A program made the translations under genes and the position numbers. A stretch of 39,868 nt of DNA from positions 1 to 39,868 of the forward strand of contig NZ_FCON02000070.1 in assembly GCF_001544535.1 (NCBI RefSeq). The letters run 5' to 3'. The DNA comes from Caballeronia choica. Lineage in GTDB: Bacteria > Pseudomonadota > Gammaproteobacteria > Burkholderiales > Burkholderiaceae. The notes under the pieces were generated by a model. The model saw only the letters and a program-made list of their open reading frames with translations, searched no databases and was not told where the DNA came from. Below, piece after piece: positions 18,144-26,756 of the stretch. Positions within the stretch are counted from its first letter, which is position 1; each line of letters opens with the position of its first letter.

Positions 18144-18162
18144 AATAGACATCATGTCTATT
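18144..18162. promoter_or_regulatory. IclR-type operator candidate, copy 2
   Basis: AATAGACATCATGTCTATT is a perfect 9-base inverted repeat around one central base. It lies about 50 bases before the CaiB start and 139 bases before the IclR start. It shares both half-sites and the exact spacing with the site at 15932-15950 (common pattern AATAGACA-N3-TGTCTRTT). It sits close to where the CaiB-operon promoter would be expected. Confidence 0.75.
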
Positions 18163-18211
18163 TCTGTGTAACCTGAGGTTGACGTCTCAACAGACAATGG
18201 TCGGGAATCTC

Positions 18212-19498
18212 ATGTCGAAGCTGCACAAGAAAGGATTCGCGCACGGTGAAAATGGTCCTCTGCGGGGCTTGAAGGTCGTCGATCTGTCGCGTCTCGTGGC
18301 GGGCAACATGCTCACGTTGCAGCTGGCCGATTTCGGCGCAGAGGTGATCAAGGTCGAACCCATCGCGGGAGACACGCTGCGCGCGTTCAAGACCGACGGC
18401 TATGAGGTTTTCTGGAAGACCTACGCGCGCAATAAGAAAAGTGTGTGCGTGGATTTCCGGCGCAAGGAAGCGATCGCGCTGATCGCGCGTCTGATCGACC
18501 AGGCCGATGTGCTGGTGGAAAGCTTCCGTCCCGGCACGCTCGAAGAGATGGGACTGGCGCCTGCGCAACTGCATGAACGCAATCCGCGCCTCGTGATCGC
18601 GAGGATCTCAGGATGGGGCCAGACGGGCCTGTATCGCAACAAACCGGGCTTCGGGACGCTGGTGGAGGGTTACACCGGCTTCGCCGCCATGAACGGCTTT
18701 GCCGATCGCGAGCCGGTTCTGCCGCCCATGTTTCTTGGCGACATGACCACGGGCATCTACGGCGCGAACGCGGTGATGATGGCGCTCTGGCACACGCGCG
18801 TGAACGAAGGCCGTGGCCAGGTGCTCGACATCTCGCTGTTCGAACCGACGCTGTCCATCCTCGGGCCGCAGGTCGCCAACTACAAGCTGAACGGCCGCAT
18901 CAAGCCGCGCAGCGGCAGCCGTTCGGGGACGACCGCCCCGCGCAACACGTACCAGACGTCCGATGGCAAATGGCTCTGCGTGTCGACATCGACGCAATCC
19001 ATGGCCGAGCGGCTCTTCGCCACGATTGGCCGGCCGGAACTGAATTCGGATGTCCGGTACGCGACGAATACCGCGCGCCTCGCGAACGTGGATGAAATCG
19101 ACGACATGGTGGCGGGCTTTATCGGCGCACGTACGTTAAGCGAGAATCTCGCACTCTTCGACGCCGCCGATGTCACCGTCGGACCTGTCTTCGATGCTTC
19201 CGATCTGCTCGCCGACCGCTACGTCTGCGAGCGTGAAAGCATCGTGGAAGTGGACGATCACGAACTCGGCGAAATGCCCATGCACAACGTCGTCCCGAGA
19301 CTGTCCGGCACGCCTGGCGGCTTCCGTTATCCCGCACCGCTCAAGGGCGAGCACAGCGACGAAATCATATCCCCATTGCTCGGCGTCGCCGCGTACCGGC
19401 AACTGGTCGACGCGGGCGTGATCGTGGAAAGCAGTCGCGAGCAAGCGGGGACTGTCCCGACAAACAGCACGACTGAACTTGAACACAGGAGACTCTGA
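18212..19498 (+). CDS. CaiB/BaiF-family (class III) CoA-transferase
   Basis: A 428-residue class III CoA-transferase. It opens with LRGLKVVDLSRLVAGNMLTL and carries ADFGAEVIKVEP and the catalytic aspartate in PPMFLGDMTTGIYG (D177 from this start). Such enzymes move CoA between organic acids, e.g. formyl-, succinyl- or citramalyl/itaconyl-CoA transferases. ATG 18212 is preceded by GGGA; ATG 18197 and TTG 18179 are alternatives. It heads an operon with the TauD-like and CitE-like genes. Supplying a CoA ester that the CitE-like enzyme then cleaves is the simplest role, as in itaconate/citramalate degradation. Confidence 0.93.
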   Translation: MSKLHKKGFAHGENGPLRGLKVVDLSRLVAGNMLTLQLADFGAEVIKVEPIAGDTLRAFKTDGYEVFWKTYARNKKSVCVDFRRKEAIALIARLIDQADVLVESFRPGTLEEMGLAPAQLHERNPRLVIARISGWGQTGLYRNKPGFGTLVEGYTGFAAMNGFADREPVLPPMFLGDMTTGIYGANAVMMALWHTRVNEGRGQVLDISLFEPTLSILGPQVANYKLNGRIKPRSGSRSGTTAPRNTYQTSDGKWLCVSTSTQSMAERLFATIGRPELNSDVRYATNTARLANVDEIDDMVAGFIGARTLSENLALFDAADVTVGPVFDASDLLADRYVCERESIVEVDDHELGEMPMHNVVPRLSGTPGGFRYPAPLKGEHSDEIISPLLGVAAYRQLVDAGVIVESSREQAGTVPTNSTTELEHRRL

Positions 19499-19499
19499 A

Positions 19500-20582
19500 A
19501 TGAATGCTGTCGGTACGGCGATCGATTCACCCGCAGCCTGGAAAGGCCCCGATCTCGACTGGACGAAAGAAGGGCTGCATCTGCTCGATGCCGTCGAACT
19601 GGCCGAGATCGACCACGCATTGAATCTCCTGAAATCGTTGGGCAATGTCGACTTTCCGGATATCACGCCGGAGACATTCCCGCTCGATCAAGTGGGCCGC
19701 CTGATGCGCGATCTGCCCGCGTTCCTGAGCCAGGGTCGCGGCTTCCTGATGCTGCGCGGTTTGCCCCGCGAGAAGTATTCTGACGACGACATGGCGCAGA
19801 TCTACGTCGGCTTGGGCTCCTATATCAGCCGCCCGGTCACGCAGTCATATCTTGGCGACCTGCTCGGGCATGTCATGGACGTCAGCGACCTCGAACCCAA
19901 ATCACGGGGTTATCGCAAGGGCGGCGGGCAGTTGATGCATACGGACTCATGCGACATCATCGGCCTGATGTGCCTGCGTACCGCGTTGTCGGGCGGCGAG
20001 AGCCGCATCTCGAGCGCCCTCGCGGTTCATAACCACTTGCTGGAACATCGTCCGGACCTGCTCGACGTGCTGCGCGAAGGCTTGTTCCTCAAGCGTACCG
20101 ATGAAGACGGCCGCCGCGCAACGCGCACTTTCAGCGAGTTCAAGGTGCCTTTCTTCACCGGCGAAGGTGTCAGGACGATCTGCTATCTGCCGACAGGCTA
20201 CGCGCGTCTTGCGGAGAAAAGCGGCCAGCGTCCCTACTCGGAACTCGAATCTGGGGCGCTGTATCAGGTGCGCAAGATCGCAGCATCTCCCGAGTTCTAC
20301 CTTGACATGGGTTTCCGCGACGGCGACATCCAGTTCCTCAATAACCGCGTGCTGGTGCATGGGCGCACGGACTATCAGGACGCGAAAGCGCTCGAGGACC
20401 GGCGGCATCTGATGCGCCTGTGGCTGACGGCGTCGTCATGGCCCGCAATGCCCGACTCGCAGGTGTTTCACAAGGCCGAGGATCTGCGGCTCTGGTCACA
20501 ATATCGCAAGCCGTTTGGTGAAATGCCGTCGCACCATAACCGCCTGCTGCTCGAAGGCAATGCGGGACGCATGGTCGACTGA
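19500..20582 (+). CDS. TauD/TfdA-family Fe(II)/2-oxoglutarate dioxygenase
   Basis: A 360-residue dioxygenase. The iron triad is visible: H147-x-D149 in LMHTDSC and H286 in NNRVLVHGR. The 2-oxoglutarate-binding arginine is probably R305 in HLMRLWL. ATG 19500 follows the CaiB stop after one base and is served by CAGGAGAC at 19486-19493. The family hydroxylates or cleaves small acids, sulfonates and ethers using oxygen and 2-oxoglutarate. In this operon it could hydroxylate a dicarboxylate or remove a substituent before or after CoA activation. The sequence belongs to the larger, about 360-residue relatives, longer than classical TauD (about 280). Confidence 0.9.
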   Translation: MNAVGTAIDSPAAWKGPDLDWTKEGLHLLDAVELAEIDHALNLLKSLGNVDFPDITPETFPLDQVGRLMRDLPAFLSQGRGFLMLRGLPREKYSDDDMAQIYVGLGSYISRPVTQSYLGDLLGHVMDVSDLEPKSRGYRKGGGQLMHTDSCDIIGLMCLRTALSGGESRISSALAVHNHLLEHRPDLLDVLREGLFLKRTDEDGRRATRTFSEFKVPFFTGEGVRTICYLPTGYARLAEKSGQRPYSELESGALYQVRKIAASPEFYLDMGFRDGDIQFLNNRVLVHGRTDYQDAKALEDRRHLMRLWLTASSWPAMPDSQVFHKAEDLRLWSQYRKPFGEMPSHHNRLLLEGNAGRMVD

Positions 20583-20629
20583 AGTGGCCGGCTCGCACGT
20601 GCCATTCCCTGAACAACCGGATCGCCAGC

Positions 20630-21520
20630 GTGACCATTCCCCCGATGAGAAGCAAGCTCTTTGTGCCGGGTTCGCGTCCGGCGTTATTCGAAAAATCCTT
20701 CGCAAGCAATGCCGACGCGATCTCGATCGACCTCGAGGACGCCGTCCCCGAGGCTTCGAAAGCAAGCGCCCGCCTGGATGTCGTCCGATTTCTCGGCAGG
20801 AACGTTCGCACCGGTGCAAAATCGATCGTCGTCCGGGTCAATCAGTTGCGCTCGCCCTACTTCGAAGCCGATCTGGAGGCGCTCGTCGGGCTGGATTTCG
20901 ACATTGTCAATTTGCCGAAAGCCGAGTCGGCTGCGGATATATCGGCGCTTGCCGGACTGATCGACGCGCTGGAAAAGCGGCGCGATCATCGTCGGCCGCT
21001 GCGCATCCTGGCGAATATCGAATCGCCGCGCGGACTGCGCTTCGCGGCCGACATCGCGCTGGCGAGCCCACGCGTCATGGGCTTGCAGATTGGCTATGGC
21101 GATCTCTTCGAGCCACTCGGCATCGGGCGCAGGCATGCGGTTGCTTTGGAACACGTGCAGCTCGCCGTCAGGTTTGCCGCAGCGGAAGCAGGCGTCGCGG
21201 CCTATGACGGCGCGTTTCCGGATATCGGCGACGAAAAGGGTTTCCTGGAAGAAGCCCGGCGCGCGAAAGCGCTCGGCTTTCAAGGCAAGAGTTGCATTCA
21301 TCCTGTTCAGATCGCGGCCGCAAATGAGGCCTTCCAGCCAAGTGGAAGCGAGGTCGCGTTCTCGCGCAAGGTGCTGAAAGCGTGGCGCGAAGCCGCCGTC
21401 ATGGGACGGGGCGCGATCGTCGTGGATGGCATCATGATTGACGCGCCCTATGCAGCCAACGCCGAAGCAGTGCTGTTGCAGGCGCAGCGCTTTGCGGCGG
21501 TCAAGGACGTCGAAGCTTGA
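20630..21520 (+). CDS. HpcH/HpaI aldolase / citrate-lyase beta-like (CitE) protein
   Basis: A 296-residue CitE-like TIM-barrel lyase. It shows MRSKLFVPGSRPALFEK at the start, the metal/CoA-site segment SIDLEDAVPEASK, RVNQLRSPYF, a glutamate in NIESPRGL, QIGYGDLF and GKSCIHPVQI. Relatives cleave malyl-, methylmalyl- or citramalyl-CoA to acetyl- or propionyl-CoA plus glyoxylate or pyruvate. It is the last gene of the CaiB operon, 47 bases after the dioxygenase. The start may be GTG 20630 or ATG 20645. It converges with the ICL/PEPM lyase gene across 30 bases. Confidence 0.92.
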   Translation: MTIPPMRSKLFVPGSRPALFEKSFASNADAISIDLEDAVPEASKASARLDVVRFLGRNVRTGAKSIVVRVNQLRSPYFEADLEALVGLDFDIVNLPKAESAADISALAGLIDALEKRRDHRRPLRILANIESPRGLRFAADIALASPRVMGLQIGYGDLFEPLGIGRRHAVALEHVQLAVRFAAAEAGVAAYDGAFPDIGDEKGFLEEARRAKALGFQGKSCIHPVQIAAANEAFQPSGSEVAFSRKVLKAWREAAVMGRGAIVVDGIMIDAPYAANAEAVLLQAQRFAAVKDVEA

Positions 21521-21550
21521 CGCCCGCCCTTTATTGTAAAAACGTCGGTG

Positions 21551-22423
21551 TCACTCTGCATGTGCCCGATCAAACTCCCATACCGCCGGAAAGCCCATCA
21601 GTTCGCACATGTCCTTGAACGGCATCTGCTCGCTTTCAAGAGCCGCGGTGCCTTTCATCGCCTTGATTTCGCCGTATGCTTTTTCGAGTGCACGCGCCAC
21701 GCTCAAGAACCCAGCCGACGGATAGATCGCCAGCGCAAAGCCGAGCCGCTGCAGTTCGGCGGGCGGCAACTGCGGCGTGCGCCCGCCTTCGACCACATTG
21801 ACCAGCAACGGCACATCGAACGACTTGCCGATCTTTTCCAGTTCTTCCACGCTTTCCGGCGATTCGATGAACACCACATCCGCGCCCGCTTTCGCATACG
21901 CCTCGCCGCGACGCAACGCTTCATCGAGACCGAGCGATGTGCGTGCATCGGTTCGCGCGATGATCTGAAAGTCGGCGTCCTCGCGAGCCTCGGTGGCGAC
22001 CTTGATCTTCTTCACCATGTCTTCCATCGCGATGACCCGTCGGCCCGGCGTGTGGCCGCACTTCTTCGGAAACTCCTGATCCTCGATCTGGATGCCCGCC
22101 GCGCCCGCGCGTTCGTAGCCACGCACCGTGTGCGCGACATTGAGCAGACCGCCGTACCCGGTATCGGCGTCGCAGACAAGCGGCGTCTTCGCCGCGCCGC
22201 AAAACGCGGCGACGCGATTGACCATGTCAGTGTAGGTCGCGAGTCCCGCATCCGGCTCGCCAAGGTAAGACGCTACCGTGCCGAAGCCGGTCATGTACAG
22301 GCAATCGAAGCCCATGGTATCCGCGACCCGCACGGAAATCATGTCGAAGATGCCGGGCGCCACGACAATCTCGCGCGACGCGAACTTGTTCTTAAGGGCT
22401 TTTCTGCGGGAATTGGCAGTCAT
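21551..22423 (-). CDS. Isocitrate lyase / PEP mutase-family lyase (2-methylisocitrate- or dimethylmalate-lyase-like)
   Basis: A 290-residue ICL/PEPM-superfamily enzyme. It has metal-site residues in CDADTGYGG (D85, D87), E114-D115 in IQIEDQ and the loop cysteine C122 in PKKCGH that marks true carbon-carbon lyases of the superfamily. Relatives of this size include 2-methylisocitrate lyase, 2,3-dimethylmalate lyase and oxaloacetate decarboxylase. It is the last gene of an operon with leuC, leuD and an MFS carrier. The same hydratase-plus-lyase pair (dimethylmaleate hydratase and dimethylmalate lyase) occurs in nicotinate fermentation, giving pyruvate plus propionate. A similar final cleavage to pyruvate is a reasonable guess. 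Confidence 0.9.
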   Translation of the reverse strand: MTANSRRKALKNKFASREIVVAPGIFDMISVRVADTMGFDCLYMTGFGTVASYLGEPDAGLATYTDMVNRVAAFCGAAKTPLVCDADTGYGGLLNVAHTVRGYERAGAAGIQIEDQEFPKKCGHTPGRRVIAMEDMVKKIKVATEAREDADFQIIARTDARTSLGLDEALRRGEAYAKAGADVVFIESPESVEELEKIGKSFDVPLLVNVVEGGRTPQLPPAELQRLGFALAIYPSAGFLSVARALEKAYGEIKAMKGTAALESEQMPFKDMCELMGFPAVWEFDRAHAE

Positions 22424-22450
22424 GTGCTTGACCTCGTTGAATGAATGGAG

Positions 22451-23839
22451 TCAGTTGCCGGGAAGTTCGGCAGCAGGTTGACGAAGCGATTCGTCATCGG
22501 AGACGTTTGCGATTTCTTCCAGCGAACGCCGGTTCGTTTCGACGCCGAAGATCACAAGCACCGCGACCATCAAAACGAGCGCGCCGCTGATCATCGACAG
22601 GACGTCCTTGATGCCGCCCGACACGTACATCAGCACCACCAGTTGCGGCGCGACGATGCCCGACAGCCGTCCCGCCGACCCCGCGATGCCGTTCGCACGC
22701 ATGCGGTTTTCGGTGGCGAACAGCTCGGGGATATATGTTGCGATGCCGAGCGCGACCATGAGGTAGGTCAGCGTAAATAGCGTGAAGCCGAGCAGCGTGG
22801 CCATCCCGACGCTCGTAGAGTTGCCGTAGAGCCAACCGACAATCGCCGCAAGCACCGCAATGCCGATCAGCCCGTTCTTGCGGCCGATGCGATCGGCGAT
22901 TAACACGCCGATCAGCGCGCCAGCCGGACCGCCGAGCGACATCAGCGTGGAATAGCCGAGCGATGACGCCACGCCGTGCCCCTGCTTCATGAGGAACGTC
23001 GGCACCCATACGATGAACCCATAGATCACGACATTGATGGCTATTTGGATCGTTACCGCGAGCACGGTGCGGCGCAGCAGCGGCGGCCTGAACAGGCTGC
23101 CGAGCGTGGTCGTGCGGAGCGGCGCGCGCACGGGTTCGACGATCGGCGGCAGTTCGCGCCCTTCTGCGGTCTCGGCCTCGATGCTCTTCAGGATCGCGTC
23201 GGCTTCATCCAGTCGTCCTTTCGATTCGAGCCAGCGCGGCGACTCGGGCATCTTCTTGCGCAGCAGCCAGACCACCATCGCGCCAACGCCGACAAGCGCG
23301 AACATCGAACGCCAGCCGACTGCCGGAATGACCAGGTAGCCGAGGAAGGTGGAAAAGAACAGCGCGGAGTTGGTGATCAGTGACAGATACGCCGACCATC
23401 GGCCGCGCACGGCAGGCGGAATGAATTCGCCGATGGACCCGTAGCCCACTACGATTTCCGCGCCCAGCCCAAGTCCCATGAAGAAGCGGCACACGATCAG
23501 CCAGGTCATATTGGGGGCAAACGCGCCCGCAAGCGATGCGAGCCCGAAGATCGCCAGATTGAACTGGTAGGTAAACTTGCGGCCTTTTGCATCGCCGAGA
23601 ATACCGGCGGTGAACGCGCCGATCAACATGCCGATGAACGTGGAAGACAGGAACGCGGCGTTCAGTTGCATGCTCGACCAGCCGCTGCGAGTGAGCGCAC
23701 CAAGCACGCCACCAGCAAGGTAGATATCGAACGAATCGAGAAACATGCCGCCGCCGATCAGCCACAGGATTCGCCGGTGGAACCGCGATGTAGGCAATCG
23801 GTCGAGTCGTGCGCCTGCGTGCACCGTGCTGCTCACCAT
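22451..23839 (-). CDS. MFS transporter (sugar-porter / aromatic-acid symporter type)
   Basis: A 462-residue carrier with about 12 membrane segments. It carries DSFDIYLAGGVLGAL in the first segment and ILGDAKGRKFTYQ in loop 2-3, and RFFMGLGLGAEIVVGYGSIGEF matches the SP/AAHS groups that import sugars, aromatic acids and dicarboxylates. I place the start at ATG 23839 because CGGAG lies at the right distance; an in-frame ATG at 23890 would overlap leuD. It sits between leuD and the ICL/PEPM lyase on the same strand and probably imports the substrate of that operon. Confidence 0.9.
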   Translation of the reverse strand: MVSSTVHAGARLDRLPTSRFHRRILWLIGGGMFLDSFDIYLAGGVLGALTRSGWSSMQLNAAFLSSTFIGMLIGAFTAGILGDAKGRKFTYQFNLAIFGLASLAGAFAPNMTWLIVCRFFMGLGLGAEIVVGYGSIGEFIPPAVRGRWSAYLSLITNSALFFSTFLGYLVIPAVGWRSMFALVGVGAMVVWLLRKKMPESPRWLESKGRLDEADAILKSIEAETAEGRELPPIVEPVRAPLRTTTLGSLFRPPLLRRTVLAVTIQIAINVVIYGFIVWVPTFLMKQGHGVASSLGYSTLMSLGGPAGALIGVLIADRIGRKNGLIGIAVLAAIVGWLYGNSTSVGMATLLGFTLFTLTYLMVALGIATYIPELFATENRMRANGIAGSAGRLSGIVAPQLVVLMYVSGGIKDVLSMISGALVLMVAVLVIFGVETNRRSLEEIANVSDDESLRQPAAELPGN

Positions 23840-23864
23840 GGTTTCGGCTCCGATCAATATTCGT

Positions 23865-24488
23865 TCAGCGTTGGACGCAGGGTTCGACATAGACCCACGG
23901 CCGTTTGAGCACGTCATCGTGCTGAAACGCCAGGATGTGTGCGTTGAGTTTCGTCGTCTGGTCGATTTCGTCGATACCTTCCAGCAAGGCTTCACGGCGG
24001 TCGTCGGGGAAATCGAATGCAATTTGATCGATGCCGGGCGCCGCGATCGTGCGCGCCTGGAGGTCGACGCGAAGCCGTTCCCCAAGCGCGGCGCGCCCTG
24101 CCAACGATTCGATCTGCGCCGCGTCCAGGCGAATCGGCAATAGCCCGTTCTGCAGGCAGTTGGCGTAGAAGATATCGCCGAAGCTCTGTGCGATCACGCA
24201 GCGGATGCCGAATTCCTCGAGAGCCCAGACCGCCATCTCGCGCGAGCTGCCGCAGCCGAAGTTCGCACCTGACAGCAGGATTTGCGCGTCCCGGAATCGC
24301 GGCTGGTTGAGGATGAAGCCGCGGTCTTCGGCGCCATCCGCTTGATAGCGCAACATCTCGAACGCCCAGGGCGCGAACTGTCCGCGCTGGAGTTGTGCAA
24401 TCCGCTCCACGCGCACGATCATGTCGGTGTCGATGTTGTCGCGCATCAGCGGCGCGGCAATGCCTTCGCAAACAGTGAACGCTTTCAT
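23865..24488 (-). CDS. leuD: LeuD-like hydro-lyase small subunit (intact copy)
   Basis: A 207-residue aconitase-superfamily small subunit, normal LeuD length. It carries [55 protein letters not shown] and the C-terminal DDRREALLEGIDEIDQT. The ATG overlaps the leuC stop by four bases (ATGA), the usual coupled arrangement. It should form the two-subunit enzyme with the neighbouring LeuC. Because a lyase of the ICL/PEPM family and a carrier follow, the pair is more likely a catabolic hydratase/isomerase for a methylated dicarboxylate than the biosynthetic isopropylmalate isomerase. Confidence 0.93.
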   Translation of the reverse strand: MKAFTVCEGIAAPLMRDNIDTDMIVRVERIAQLQRGQFAPWAFEMLRYQADGAEDRGFILNQPRFRDAQILLSGANFGCGSSREMAVWALEEFGIRCVIAQSFGDIFYANCLQNGLLPIRLDAAQIESLAGRAALGERLRVDLQARTIAAPGIDQIAFDFPDDRREALLEGIDEIDQTTKLNAHILAFQHDDVLKRPWVYVEPCVQR

Positions 24489-25891
24489 GCAACGGCCTCC
24501 GCTTGCGGCATGGAGATCCTGCCGGAGATGGCGCTCGCCGCCGCCACGCGCGGACTGGCAAGATGCGTGAGCGCGCCAGGACCTTGCCTGCCGACGAAGT
24601 TGCGATTGGACGTCGATACGCAGCGCTCGCCCGGCCCGACCATGTCGCCATTCGCGCCGACACACATCGAACAGCCCGGTTCGCGCCATTCGAAACCGGC
24701 GTCCAGGAAGATCTGGTCGAGGCCTTCACGTTCGGCGTCGCGCTTGACCTCGAGGGAACCCGGCACCACCCACGCCGTCACATGCGCGGCCACTTGCTGG
24801 CCCTTGACGACTTGCGCCGCGTTGCGCAAATCGCTCAGCCGGCTGTTCGTGCACGATCCGATGAACACGCGGTCGATCGGCGTCTGATCGAGTCGCTGCC
24901 CCGGCGTGAGCTGCATATAAGCCAGCGCCTTCTCGAGCGACTCGCGTCGCGCGGGATCGGGTTCGTTGAGCGGGTCGGGCACTTGCCCGTCGATCGCGAT
25001 CACATGCTCCGGGCTCGTGCCCCATGTGATTTGCGGGCGAATCAGCGTGGCATCGATCGTGATTTCCTTGTCGAATACGGCATCGTCGTCGCTTGCGAGT
25101 TGTTTCCATTGTGCGATGGCTTCATCAAGCGCCGCACCCGCCGGCGCATAGTCACGGCCCTCTATGTAGGCGAACGTCACGTCGTCGGGCGCGATCATGC
25201 CGACCTTCGCGCCGAGTTCGATCGAGACGTTGCAGAGCGTCAGGCGCGCTTCCACCGGCAAGGCGCGGATCGCCGGACCCGCATATTCGATGGCATAACC
25301 CGTCCCGCCCGACGTGCCCAGCGCGCCGACCAGATACAGGATCATGTCCTTCGCTTCCACGCCGGGACGAGTCGCGCCTTCGAAGCGCACGCGGCACGTG
25401 TTCGGCCGCTTCTGCCGGATCGTCTGCGTGGCGAGCACGTGTACCTGTTCCGTCGAACCGATACCGAAGGCAATCGCGCCGAGCGCGCCATGCGTGCAGG
25501 TGTGGCTGTCGGCGCAGACAAGCAACAGGCCCGGCAAGGTCAGCCCGAGTTCCGGACCAATCACGTGCACGATGCCCTGACGGCCGTCATCGACATCAAA
25601 AAGCGGGATGCGGAGCCGCGCTGTCTGCTCGCGCAGCGTCTCGATAGCGATGGTGCTCCAGGCTTCATCACCGGCAGTGCGGCCGGGGCGCGTCGAGATC
25701 ACGTGATCAAGCGTGGCGAACGTGAGCGACGGATCATGCACTCGCGCGCCGCGTGCTTCCAGTTGGCGGATTGCCGCCACGCTCGTCAGCTCGTGCATCA
25801 GATGACGATCGACGTGCAGCAGGCTCACTCCGCCCGGCAATTCCTCGATGACGTGCTGATCCCAGATTTTGTCGAACAGGGTCTTGGCCAC
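24485..25891 (-). CDS. leuC: LeuC-like hydro-lyase large subunit (intact copy)
   Basis: A 468-residue aconitase-superfamily large subunit. The three [4Fe-4S] cysteines are present at C347 (GSCTNSR), C407 and C410 (GCSMC), positions matching standard LeuC. It begins with a GTG preceded by AAGGAAA. It is clearly homologous to, but divergent from, the broken leuC-like gene at 14358-15798, so the window holds two paralogous LeuCD systems in different operons. Probable catabolic roles are hydration or isomerisation of citraconate-, dimethylmaleate- or methylmalate-like acids. It follows the GntR gene by about 80 bases on the same strand. Confidence 0.94.
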   Translation of the reverse strand: MAKTLFDKIWDQHVIEELPGGVSLLHVDRHLMHELTSVAAIRQLEARGARVHDPSLTFATLDHVISTRPGRTAGDEAWSTIAIETLREQTARLRIPLFDVDDGRQGIVHVIGPELGLTLPGLLLVCADSHTCTHGALGAIAFGIGSTEQVHVLATQTIRQKRPNTCRVRFEGATRPGVEAKDMILYLVGALGTSGGTGYAIEYAGPAIRALPVEARLTLCNVSIELGAKVGMIAPDDVTFAYIEGRDYAPAGAALDEAIAQWKQLASDDDAVFDKEITIDATLIRPQITWGTSPEHVIAIDGQVPDPLNEPDPARRESLEKALAYMQLTPGQRLDQTPIDRVFIGSCTNSRLSDLRNAAQVVKGQQVAAHVTAWVVPGSLEVKRDAEREGLDQIFLDAGFEWREPGCSMCVGANGDMVGPGERCVSTSNRNFVGRQGPGALTHLASPRVAAASAISGRISMPQAEAVA

Positions 25892-25970
25892 GCGTCGTTT
25901 CCTTTTCGTTGGGCGGAACGGAGTCTTCTGCCGCCGTGCTTAGCGAATCGCGGCACTCATGGAGCGTCAC

Positions 25971-26708
25971 TCATACGGCGTCACCCGGCAGCTTCAACTC
26001 TGGCAGTTTCACCAGTTCATCGGCTGAATGCCACAGATGCCGGCACATGGCTTCTGCGGCAGCGTCCGGGTCGCCCGCCAGGATTCCGGTCGCGATCGCC
26101 TCGTGTTCAGCAAGCGCATTGCGCACGATTTGGTCAACGCCAATGCGCTGGCGCAGCTGAATCATGAACACCGGCAGTTGATACTTGTCGATCAATTCGC
26201 TTAATTGAGGATTGCCGCACATGTCCACGATGATCCTGTGGAACTGCCGGTTGTCCACTACGAACGCCTGGAAATCGGGCTGCGTGAAATGACGCCTTCC
26301 ACGCTCAAGCACTTCGGTAAAGCGGGCGCGGTTGTCGCCCACATCGATCATTTGGGCCGCACGCCGCGCCGCATAGCCTTCGAGCGCCTCGCGGATCTGA
26401 TAGATGTGCGCGATTTCATCGACGGATAAACGGCGCACCACCGCACCGCGATTCGGAATGAGATCGACGAGGCCATCGGCGGCAAGACGCCGGAACGCTT
26501 CGCGCAGCGGGCCGCGGCTAATGCCGAGTTCCTCGACCAGATCGCGCGATATCAACCGCTGACCGGGCACGAGACTGCCCTCGAGGATCTTGCGCTTGAG
26601 CAGGTCGGCGGTGCGATCGACCGTCTCGCCGGTGCGCAGGACCGGTTCGAGCGAGGCGTGGCCGGCGTCGTCAGCGGGTTCGACTGATTCGTAATTCATG
26701 GTCTGCAT
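25971..26708 (-). CDS. GntR-family regulator, FadR/FCD subfamily
   Basis: A 245-residue regulator. The N-terminal winged helix ends in LVEELGISRGPLREAFRRLA. The all-helical FCD effector domain follows, with likely metal ligands in DNRQFHRIIVD and ALAEHEAIATGILAGD. The start is uncertain (ATG 26708 or 26699); a TTG at 26771 is unlikely because it would bury the operator candidate. It is first in the minus-strand leuC-leuD-MFS-lyase unit and divergent from the ABC importer operon. FCD regulators usually bind organic acids, which fits the neighbours. Confidence 0.92.
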   Translation of the reverse strand: MQTMNYESVEPADDAGHASLEPVLRTGETVDRTADLLKRKILEGSLVPGQRLISRDLVEELGISRGPLREAFRRLAADGLVDLIPNRGAVVRRLSVDEIAHIYQIREALEGYAARRAAQMIDVGDNRARFTEVLERGRRHFTQPDFQAFVVDNRQFHRIIVDMCGNPQLSELIDKYQLPVFMIQLRQRIGVDQIVRNALAEHEAIATGILAGDPDAAAEAMCRHLWHSADELVKLPELKLPGDAV

Positions 26709-26756
26709 GGTTGGACACAGCGCAAGCCGCCGTGCTGTTTGGGTAAAGTATCCACT

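Noticed and set aside
24485-25891. Leucine biosynthesis locus
   Set aside because: No leuB or leuA is nearby; the neighbours are a GntR regulator, a carrier and an ICL/PEPM lyase, and a second leuCD pair lies in another catabolic operon.
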